DNA from: Halorubrum amylolyticum
GTDB lineage: Archaea > Halobacteriota > Halobacteria > Halobacteriales > Haloferacaceae
DNA length: 64,000 nucleotides
Direction of reading: 5' to 3'
Assembly: GCF_004114995.1 (NCBI RefSeq)
Contig: NZ_SDJP01000002.1
Span: 1 to 64,000 of the forward strand
Shown here: positions 15,603-22,544 of the stretch, piece after piece
How the letters are laid out: the number at the start of each line of letters is the position of its first letter
How positions within the stretch are numbered: the first letter of the stretch is position 1
Program-made: the position numbers and the translations under genes
Notes under the pieces: generated by a model
Seen by the model: only the letters and a program-made list of their open reading frames with translations
What the model was told of the DNA's origin: nothing
Databases searched by the model: none

Positions 15603-16504
15603 GCGGCGGGACGGGCGACGGGTCGTCACCTGATCGGGCGCCGCTCCCCGACTCGCGCGCGGCCGCCGGCGGCGACCCCGACGGCGAGGTGCCCGAGGGC
15701 TACGGGGCGCTGTACGTCGTCGGCATCGGCCCGGGGCTCCCGGACGAGCTGACGGAGCGCGCCCGGCGCGTCGTCGAGGAGGCCGACTGCGTGATCGCAT
15801 CGAACCTGTATCAGGCGTTCCTCCGCGAGAACGGGACGCTCCCGCCCGAAGACGAGCAGGAGGACGCGGAGCAGGAGCTGGTTCGGTCGTCGATGGGGAA
15901 GCAGGTCGAACTGGCCCGCGAGGCGTTCGAGCGCGTCCGCGACGGACAGGACGTGGCGCACGTCTCCGGCGGCGACCCGAACGTGTACGGCAAATCTGAC
16001 CTGCTGTTCACGATGGCCGAGGCGGAGGCGGCGACCGACGTACCGATCGAGATCGTTCCCGGCGTCACGGCGGGGCTGAGCCTCGCGGCGACGCTCGGCG
16101 CGCCGCTGTCGAACGACTTCTGTACGGTCTCGCTGTCGGACAAGTGGCGCGGCTGGGCGGAGATCGAGGAGAAGCTCCACGCCGCGGCGGTCGCCGACTT
16201 CGTGATCGTCCTGTACAACTGCTGGCGCGACTACGAGCGCGCGATCGAGGCGATACGCGAGGCGCGTCACGACGACGTGCCCGTCGCCATCGTCAACGAC
16301 GCCGGCCGGGGCGACGCCGGCCGCAACGTCGACGGGGAGACGTACACCCTGACGACGCTCGGCGAGGCGACCGACCACGACGAGGAGGTCGGCGGCATGG
16401 GCACGTCGATCCTCGTCGGCACCCACGAGACCGAGGTCTGGCGCAACGACTACCGACCGTACCTCGTCACCCCGCGCGGCGGGCGTGACGTGGAGGACTT
16501 CTGA
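15599..16504 (+). CDS. cbiH1: Cobalt-factor III C17-methyltransferase CbiH, first copy
   Basis: A 301-residue tetrapyrrole methylase, one of two adjacent CbiH/CobJ homologues. CbiH methylates C17 and contracts the ring. Family motifs: YVVGIGPGLPDELTERA, HVSGGDPNVYGKSD, VPGVTAGLSLAATLGAPL and the IVLYNCWRDYER segment. The ATG at 15599 overlaps the cbiG stop. Haloarchaeal genomes commonly carry two copies annotated cbiH1 and cbiH2. This copy has an unusually acidic loop with clustered glutamates (EDEQEDAEQE) at about residues 82-91. Confidence 0.9.
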   Translation: MSGGTGDGSSPDRAPLPDSRAAAGGDPDGEVPEGYGALYVVGIGPGLPDELTERARRVVEEADCVIASNLYQAFLRENGTLPPEDEQEDAEQELVRSSMGKQVELAREAFERVRDGQDVAHVSGGDPNVYGKSDLLFTMAEAEAATDVPIEIVPGVTAGLSLAATLGAPLSNDFCTVSLSDKWRGWAEIEEKLHAAAVADFVIVLYNCWRDYERAIEAIREARHDDVPVAIVNDAGRGDAGRNVDGETYTLTTLGEATDHDEEVGGMGTSILVGTHETEVWRNDYRPYLVTPRGGRDVEDF

Positions 16505-16518
16505 GGACACACCACACA

Positions 16519-17469
16519 ATGAGCGACGCATGCGGCGGCACGACTGACGAGACGGACAGCACGGAGACCGAGACGGAAACGACGACCTGCGGCGCGTCGG
16601 CGGACGCGACGGGCGCCGACTCCGCGAGCGCCTGCGGCGGCGCCTCCGACGACACGAAAGAGAAGGTGGAGGCGACCGTCGACGACTTCGACGCCGACCC
16701 CGGCCGGCTGGTCGCCGTCGGGCTCGGCCCCGGCCACGCGGAGGGCATGACCGCGCGGGCGAAGTCGTCGCTGGCGGACGCCGACCACATCGTCGGCTAC
16801 ACCACCTACATCGACCTCATTCCCGACGAGATCACCGAGGAGGCGGACGAGCTGTACGACACGCCGATGTGCGGGGAGGTGTCCCGCACCGAGGAGGCGA
16901 TCGACCGCGCGCTCGCCGGCAACGACGTGGCGATCGTCGGCTCCGGCGACCCGAACGTGTACGCGCTGGCGGGGCTGGCGCTGGAGATACTGGAGTCGAA
17001 GGGCGCGACCGCCTCGGCGGTCGACTTCGAGGTCGTCCCCGGCGTCCCCGCGGCGCAGTCGTGCGGCGCGCGGCTGGGCGCGCCGCTGGTGAACGACTCC
17101 GTGTCGGTGTCGCTCTCGGATCACCTCACCCCGATGGACGAGATCGAATCGCGGCTCCACGCCGTCGCCGGCGAGGGGTTCACGATCACCGTCTACAACC
17201 CGTGGAGCCGCAAGCGCCGAGAGAACTGGGAGACGGCCTGTGAGATCCTCCGCGAACACCGCGCAGACGACACCCCGGTCGGCATCGTCCACGGCGCCGG
17301 CCGCGACGACGAGGAGATCGAGATCACCACGCTCGGCGAGCTGGAGTCGTACGGCGAGACCGACCTCGTGGACATGACGACGACCGTCGTCGTCGGTAAC
17401 GAGGAGACGTACGTGTGGGACGGCCGGATGGTCACGCCGCGCGGCTACGAGACGAAGTACGACTACTGA
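16519..17469 (+). CDS. cbiH2: Cobalt-factor III C17-methyltransferase CbiH, second copy
   Basis: A 316-residue CbiH/CobJ paralogue with VAVGLGPGHAEGMTARA, VGSGDPNVYALAG, VPGVPAAQSCGARLGAPL and TVYNPWSRKRRENW. The first 55 residues form a Thr/Asp/Ala-rich extension with three spaced cysteines in CGG/CGA settings (C5, C24, C39), absent from the first copy and from most CobJ proteins. It might bind metal or a cluster; that is speculation. It follows cbiH1 by 14 bases and precedes a ferredoxin by one base. Confidence 0.9.
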   Translation: MSDACGGTTDETDSTETETETTTCGASADATGADSASACGGASDDTKEKVEATVDDFDADPGRLVAVGLGPGHAEGMTARAKSSLADADHIVGYTTYIDLIPDEITEEADELYDTPMCGEVSRTEEAIDRALAGNDVAIVGSGDPNVYALAGLALEILESKGATASAVDFEVVPGVPAAQSCGARLGAPLVNDSVSVSLSDHLTPMDEIESRLHAVAGEGFTITVYNPWSRKRRENWETACEILREHRADDTPVGIVHGAGRDDEEIEITTLGELESYGETDLVDMTTTVVVGNEETYVWDGRMVTPRGYETKYDY

Positions 17470-17470
17470 G

Positions 17471-17809
17471 ATGAGCGAGCCAACCACTGCGACGAGCGAC
17501 TCGACCGGCTACGCGGTGACGGTCGACCGCGACGCCTGCGACGGCGTGTTCGCGTGTCTCGTCCGCGACCCCCGGTTCGTGGAGGACGACGACGGGCTCG
17601 CGGCGTTCGACCCCGACGCCGCCGAGGCGGTCGAGCGAACGGAAACGAGCGTGACGGCGACGTTCGCGGACGACCGGATCGACGACGCCCGCGGAGCGGC
17701 CGCGGCGTGCCCGCTCGACGCGATCGCGGTCGCGCCGGCGGAGAGAGACGACGCTGCCGCGCCGGCGGAGGGGGAAGGGGAGGAGGAAGGGGAGGGGGAG
17801 GCCGAATGA
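17471..17809 (+). CDS. Small ferredoxin of the cobalamin cluster
   Basis: A 112-residue ferredoxin-like protein. After a short Thr/Ser-rich leader, the core VTVDRDACDGVFACLVRDPRF, written here as RDACDGVFACL, carries two cysteines five apart, and a third lies in AAAACPLDAI. This three-cysteine set fits a single-cluster ferredoxin (3Fe-4S or modified 4Fe-4S). The C-terminus is a polyglutamate-rich tail encoded by G-rich repeats. It lies between cbiH2 and a LAGLIDADG-like gene, overlapping the latter by four bases. It may serve the reductive step that usual cbiJ/cobK would perform; that is inference. Confidence 0.82.
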   Translation: MSEPTTATSDSTGYAVTVDRDACDGVFACLVRDPRFVEDDDGLAAFDPDAAEAVERTETSVTATFADDRIDDARGAAAACPLDAIAVAPAERDDAAAPAEGEGEEEGEGEAE

Positions 17810-18615
17810 GCGAGCACGCGGACTGGACGGACGACCCGCTGCCGGAGGCGCCGGACGACCTCCTCGCCGCGTCGCCGCAAGCCGCGTACCTGTGGGGACG
17901 CGTGGCCGCGGACGGCGCGGTCGACGGCGACGCGGTCCGGGTTCGGGTCGGCGGCGCGCCGGCGGCCGAGCGGGTCGCGGCGCTGTTCGGCGCGCGCGAC
18001 GTGGACCGCGAGCGCGAGGTGACGGAGCGGGCGTACGCCCACGACACCGACGTGACTCGCACGAGCGACGAGTACGTCGTCGCGGCCGAGACGCCCGCGG
18101 CGCGCCGGGGGGCGGCCGCGTTCGGGCTCCCGACCGGCGGTGAGGCGTCCGGTAGGGGCGCCTCTGACGGGGGCGCCTCCGGCGGCTACCGCTTCTCGGC
18201 GCTCGACGACCACCGCCGCCAGCTCCTCCGCGGGATCGTCGAGGGCTGCGGGACGGTCTGCTACAAGTCCGAGGCGAACGCGGTCGGGATCTCGGTCGTC
18301 CACGACGACGAGGCGCTACTCGCGACCGTCCGCCGCCACCTCGACGCGGCGCCCGTCGACGCGCCCTACGGGGACCTGAACGAGTCCTCGTCGGGCGGGT
18401 ACTGGTTCGGCGTCGCCGACGACGCCGGCCCCGCGCTCGGCGAGTGGCTGTACGAGGGGAGCGCGGCGTCCGGCCTGTTCGCTCCCCTCCGGCGGCGCAA
18501 GACCCTCCGGAGCGTCGAGCGCGTCCGCGGGGGAGCCGGCGACGGACGGCGGGGAGAGGAAGAAAAAGAGGAGGGGGAAGAGGAAGGGGAAGAGAAAGAG
18601 GTGGGTCCGTCGTGA
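17806..18615 (+). CDS. Cobalamin-cluster protein with two LAGLIDADG-like motifs
   Basis: A 269-residue protein annotated in related genomes only as a cobalamin biosynthesis protein. I see two similar halves. Each has a helix reading like a degenerate LAGLIDADG homing-endonuclease motif (LWGRVAADGAV at about 29-39 and LLRGIVEGCGTV at about 143-154) followed by beta-strand-like sequence. The last 35 residues are a Glu/Lys-rich tail. It overlaps both the ferredoxin and cbiX by four bases, so it is tightly held in the operon. A domesticated LAGLIDADG fold in corrin synthesis would be unusual. Function unknown. Confidence 0.75.
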   Translation: MSEHADWTDDPLPEAPDDLLAASPQAAYLWGRVAADGAVDGDAVRVRVGGAPAAERVAALFGARDVDREREVTERAYAHDTDVTRTSDEYVVAAETPAARRGAAAFGLPTGGEASGRGASDGGASGGYRFSALDDHRRQLLRGIVEGCGTVCYKSEANAVGISVVHDDEALLATVRRHLDAAPVDAPYGDLNESSSGGYWFGVADDAGPALGEWLYEGSAASGLFAPLRRRKTLRSVERVRGGAGDGRRGEEEKEEGEEEGEEKEVGPS

Positions 18616-19841
18616 GCAGCGACGCCGCCCCGACCCCCTCGTCGCTGTCGGACGAGGCGGTGCTGCTCGTCGGCCACGGCTCCCGGCGCGAGAAGTCGAA
18701 CGAGCAGGTGCGGACGCTCGCGGCCGACTTGGAGTCGCGGCTGGGCGTCCCCGTCGACGCCGCGTTCCTCGAACTCGCGTCGCCGGCCGTCGACGAGGGG
18801 ATCGATGGCCTCGCGGGAACCGTCTCCCGCGTGTCGGTGGTCCACCTCTCGCTGTTCGCGGCGAGCCACGTCAAGAACGACGTGCCGCTCGCGGTGAAGC
18901 GCGCGCGGGCCGAACACCCCGATCTGGAGATCCGGAACGGCTCGCACCTCGGGGTCCACCCGGCGCTGCTCGACCTGCTCGACGACCGCGCGGCGGCCGT
19001 CGAGCGCGATCTGGGCGTCGACCGCGCGGACGACGAGGTCGCGGTCGTGCTGTGCGCTCGGGGCTCCTCGGACCCCGACGCCAACGCGGACGTACACAAG
19101 CTCGCCCGGCTCCTGTACGAGGGTCGGGACTTCGCGGACGTGCGCGCGACTTTCATCGGCGTGACCGACCCGGTCCTCGGCGAGACGCTCCACCGGGTCG
19201 CCCGTCAGCGGCCGGACGCGGTCGTCGTTCTCCCGTACATGCTCGGCGACGGCGTGCTCACCGGCCGGATCGCGGAGGGCGCCGAGGCGTTCGACGAGGA
19301 GTACCCCTACGTCGCCGCGGCGCCGGGCGAGCCCCTCGGGACGGACCCGCGGCTGCTCGACGTGCTCTCGGACCGCTGGCAGGAGGCCCGGACCGGGAGC
19401 GTCGAGATGTCCTGTGACACCTGCAAGTACAAGGTGGAGCTCGACGGGTACGAGGCCGACGAGGGCGGCGCGCGGGCGATGCTCCGCGCGCTGACCCACG
19501 ACGCGGCCCACGCCGACCGCGAGAACGTCGACGACGACCCGCACGCCCACGACGCCCCCGCCCACCACGTCGCGGTCTGCACGAACCAGACCTGCGCGGC
19601 CGCGGGGTCGCCCGCCGTGCTCGAACGACTCCGGCAGGCCGTCCGGGACTCCGACGCCTGCGACGCGCGCGTCACCCGGACCTCCTGTCTCGACCAGTGC
19701 GGCGACGGCCCGATGGTGGCCGTCTATCCCGACGGCGTCTGGTACGGCGGCGTCGGCGAGGCCGACGCGGACCGCATCGTCTCCTCGCACCTCGACCGCG
19801 AGCGCATCGTCTCCGATTTGGTCCACGACACGCTACAATAA
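18612..19841 (+). CDS. cbiX: Sirohydrochlorin cobaltochelatase CbiX fused to a 2Fe-2S ferredoxin domain
   Basis: A 409-residue fusion. Residues about 15-130 (LLVGHGSRREKSNEQV) and 137-250 (VVLCARGSSDPDANADV) are two tandem CbiX-type chelatase lobes that insert cobalt into sirohydrochlorin, with metal-binding histidines such as H20 and those in the HLSLFAASHVKND segment. A linker (about 265-310) carries CDTCKYKVELDG and a His-rich stretch (HAHDAPAHH). Residues 312-400 form a thioredoxin-like 2Fe-2S ferredoxin (CTNQTCAAAG, then CLDQCGDGP). The GTG start overlaps the preceding stop. Confidence 0.92.
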   Translation: MSSDAAPTPSSLSDEAVLLVGHGSRREKSNEQVRTLAADLESRLGVPVDAAFLELASPAVDEGIDGLAGTVSRVSVVHLSLFAASHVKNDVPLAVKRARAEHPDLEIRNGSHLGVHPALLDLLDDRAAAVERDLGVDRADDEVAVVLCARGSSDPDANADVHKLARLLYEGRDFADVRATFIGVTDPVLGETLHRVARQRPDAVVVLPYMLGDGVLTGRIAEGAEAFDEEYPYVAAAPGEPLGTDPRLLDVLSDRWQEARTGSVEMSCDTCKYKVELDGYEADEGGARAMLRALTHDAAHADRENVDDDPHAHDAPAHHVAVCTNQTCAAAGSPAVLERLRQAVRDSDACDARVTRTSCLDQCGDGPMVAVYPDGVWYGGVGEADADRIVSSHLDRERIVSDLVHDTLQ

Positions 19842-19842
19842 C

Positions 19843-20214
19843 ATGAGCTGTCTCGAACTCGAAGCCCTACGACTCGGCCTGATGAACGTTCTCGGCACCG
19901 ACGACCGCGCCGCGCGCGAGCACGCCGAGAAGGAACTGGACGGCGAGCTTGCGGGCCCCATCGAGGGGCTCGCGACCGCCGAAACGCTCGACGAACTGCG
20001 TCGACACCTCGACGCCGCGCTCGTCGACTTGGAGGAGGAGGTGGCGACGCTCGACGCGGACGACCCCGAAAGCGACTACGTCCGCGGCCGACTCGTCGCC
20101 GTCCGCGACGCCGAGCGGAGCCTCGCCCGCCTCGCGACCCACGGCGACGGCCTGCTCGACGGGCTGGGCGAGACCCACCACGACCTCCACGACGCGTTCC
20201 CCGTCGAGGAGTGA
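19843..20214 (+). CDS. DUF3209 family protein
   Basis: A 123-residue acidic, all-helical protein starting MSCLELEALRLGLMNVLG, the hallmark of DUF3209, a family found in haloarchaeal cobalamin clusters. No catalytic motif is evident, and its role is unknown. The single cysteine (C3) and conserved acidic helices could suit a metal-handling or scaffold role, but nothing shows this. It begins one base after the cbiX stop and converges with the chelatase ATPase gene 19 bases later. Confidence 0.88.
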   Translation: MSCLELEALRLGLMNVLGTDDRAAREHAEKELDGELAGPIEGLATAETLDELRRHLDAALVDLEEEVATLDADDPESDYVRGRLVAVRDAERSLARLATHGDGLLDGLGETHHDLHDAFPVEE

Positions 20215-20233
20215 GCGGCGCGGGCGAAGCCGA

Positions 20234-22510
20234 CTACCGCTCCGTGGCCCGGTCGCCCGTCGCTCCGCCGAGTTCACGGTCGACCCGCTCGGCCGACAGC
20301 GTCGATAAGGGCACGCGCTCTCCGCCGGTCGCGTCGACGAGGGTCGCCACGACCCCGTCCCCCTCGCCGGCGTCGACCACCAGCGTTCGGTCGGCGGCCT
20401 CGCGGAGCCGACCGCCGGCATCGCGGGCGGCCCCGGTGGGTCGGTCCGCGCCGTTGGCCCCGCCGTCGGTGACGACGACCGCCAGCGACACGTCGGCGTC
20501 GGCGCGAGCGATCGCGTCCGCCGCGGTCTCCACCCCCGCCGCCAGCGGGGTGCGGTCGCCCGTCGGGAGGTCCTTCAGGTGCCGGGCCGCCCGTCCCACG
20601 TCGTCGGTCGGCGGGAGCAGGACGGCGGCGTCGTCGCCGGCGAACGCCACCAGCGAGACGGCGTCACGGTGCTCGTAGGCGTCGCGGAGCAGGTCGATCG
20701 CGGCGCCCTTCGCCGCCCTCATCGGCCCCCGCATCGACGCGGAGGCGTCGACGGCGAAACACACCAGCGTCTCCGCGTCGGCGGCGCGGACGGACCGCCG
20801 GAGGTCGCGCTCCTCGACCGCCCGCCCGCCGCGCTCGGCGGCCGCCCGGATCGAGGCCCCCGCGTCGATCCGGTCGTCCGCGGTCGTGCGCTCGGTCCGG
20901 ACCCGCGCCCCGGCCCCGCGTGCCGAGGGGGCGGCGCTCCCCCGACCAGCGCCGTCGCCCGCGGTCGTCGCCCCGGCGTCGGGCGCCTCCACCTCCGGCG
21001 CGACGGCGTCGCCGACGCCGGCCCGTTCGCTTCCCGGAACCAGCGGCGTCGCCTCGTCGTCGCCGCCCTCGTCGCTTCCGTCGTCACACTCACCGCCTTC
21101 GTCGCCCCTATCGCCGTCGTCTCCACCATCCTCGGCTCCGCCGTCGCCACCGCCGGCTTCCCCCGCCTCGGCAGAGCCGGAATCGGATCGCCGTTCCGAG
21201 CCGGAACCGGGTCCCCGTTCCGAATCGCCGTCTCCGGCCGCCGGGCGCTCCTCCTCGCCGGTCCCGTCGTCGGCCTCGTCGCCCTCGCCGTCGGCCCCGC
21301 TTTCGTTGGGATCGCTTTCGCCGGGCTCGTCACCGTCGGATTCGCCCTCGTCGAGGTCGCCTTCGTCGGATTTACCTTCACCGGGTTCGCTCTCGTCGGA
21401 TCCGGCCTCGTCGCGGTCCTCACCTTCTCCCTGTCCTCCGTCGTCGAGGTGGTCGTCGATCAGTTCGTCGGCGTCCGCCTCCTCCTCGAAGGGGTCGGTG
21501 CGCAGGCGGTGCGGGAGCGCCCACGATGCGGCCTCGCGCAGGTCGCCCTCGATCACCCGCGTCCGCCCGTCCAACGCGGCGAGAGTGCGGGCACACCGGG
21601 CGGTCGCGATGTCCGCCCGGTGCCCATCGGCGCCGGCGTCGCGACATAGTTCCACTAGATCGCGGACGAACAAATCCGGCAGCGTCACGTCTGGGAGGCG
21701 GTCGCGGGCGTCGGCGATCGCCGCGGCCGGGTCGGAGAGGGCGGGTTCCGGGGAGTCGCCTTCCGCCCCATCGCCTCCCGCCTCGTCGCCTTTTGCCCCA
21801 CCGCCTCCCGCCCCGGAGCCGCGGCCGAGCGCCCGGTCGACCACCGCCATCCGGTCCTCGGTCGCGTCGAGGCCGGTCACGTCGATAGCGAGGTCGAACC
21901 GGTCGCGAAGCTGCGGCCTGAGCGCCCCCTCCTCCGGGTTCATCGTTCCGATCAGCGTGAACGACGCGGGATGGGTCAGCGAAACCCCGTCGCGCTCCAC
22001 CGCGTTCACGCCCGATGCGGCCGCGTCGAGCACCACGTCGACGAGGTGATCGCCGAGGAGGTTCACCTCGTCCACGTAGAGGACGCCCCGGTTCGCGCGC
22101 GCCAGCAGCCCCGGATCGAACGCGGCGTCGCCGTCGAGCGCGTCCGCGACCGACAGCGAACCCACGATCGATTCGCGGGTCGTTCCCAGCGGCAGGGTGA
22201 CGAAGGGCGCCCGCCGGGTCGCGGCCGGGAGGCTCGCCCGCCGCCGACACCGCTGACACTGCCGGCTCGGGTCGCCGGGCGGACAGCCGTACCGGCAGTC
22301 CGCGACGACGCGCCGCTCGGGGAGGGCCGACGCGAGCGCGCGGGCGAGTGTCGACTTCCCGGTCCCCTTCTCGCCGCAGACCAACACGCCGGAGAGCGCG
22401 TCGTTGCTGCCGGCGGCCGCGAGCGCCCGCTTCAGCTCCGTCTGCCCGACCACGTCATCGAAACCGGCGTCCGGCGTCGGTGGGTTTTTGTTCCTACCTT
22501 CGTCAAGCAC
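20234..22510 (-). CDS. Chelatase AAA+ ATPase / VWA subunit (ChlI-ChlD fusion type)
   Basis: A 758-residue fusion. Residues 10-330 are a BchI/ChlI-type AAA+ domain with Walker A GEKGTGKST (46-54) and a cysteine-rich insert (four Cys in DCRYGCPPGDPSRQCQRC, about 72-89). A very acidic, repetitive linker spans about 350-520. Residues about 560-740 are a VWA domain with the metal-ion motif DASASM. Such proteins power CobN- or ChlH-type chelatases. It is divergent from cobN, from which only 34 bases separate it, so it is probably the cobaltochelatase motor. The start codon is GTG, 26 bases from a TATA-like box. Confidence 0.9.
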   Translation of the reverse strand: MLDEGRNKNPPTPDAGFDDVVGQTELKRALAAAGSNDALSGVLVCGEKGTGKSTLARALASALPERRVVADCRYGCPPGDPSRQCQRCRRRASLPAATRRAPFVTLPLGTTRESIVGSLSVADALDGDAAFDPGLLARANRGVLYVDEVNLLGDHLVDVVLDAAASGVNAVERDGVSLTHPASFTLIGTMNPEEGALRPQLRDRFDLAIDVTGLDATEDRMAVVDRALGRGSGAGGGGAKGDEAGGDGAEGDSPEPALSDPAAAIADARDRLPDVTLPDLFVRDLVELCRDAGADGHRADIATARCARTLAALDGRTRVIEGDLREAASWALPHRLRTDPFEEEADADELIDDHLDDGGQGEGEDRDEAGSDESEPGEGKSDEGDLDEGESDGDEPGESDPNESGADGEGDEADDGTGEEERPAAGDGDSERGPGSGSERRSDSGSAEAGEAGGGDGGAEDGGDDGDRGDEGGECDDGSDEGGDDEATPLVPGSERAGVGDAVAPEVEAPDAGATTAGDGAGRGSAAPSARGAGARVRTERTTADDRIDAGASIRAAAERGGRAVEERDLRRSVRAADAETLVCFAVDASASMRGPMRAAKGAAIDLLRDAYEHRDAVSLVAFAGDDAAVLLPPTDDVGRAARHLKDLPTGDRTPLAAGVETAADAIARADADVSLAVVVTDGGANGADRPTGAARDAGGRLREAADRTLVVDAGEGDGVVATLVDATGGERVPLSTLSAERVDRELGGATGDRATER

Positions 22511-22515
22511 AGTTG

Positions 22516-22540
22516 ACTTACAACAATGGTGCTTTACAAA
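22516..22540. promoter_or_regulatory. Overlapping divergent promoters of cobN and the chelatase ATPase gene
   Basis: In the 34-base gap, acttacaa (22516-22523) lies 25 bases before the cobN ATG, and tttgtaaagc on the minus strand (22531-22540) lies 26 bases before the GTG of the ATPase gene. Each transcript would be leaderless, and the two TATA boxes interlock, so binding at one should affect the other. Based on spacing only. Confidence 0.5.
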
Positions 22541-22544
22541 CCTT

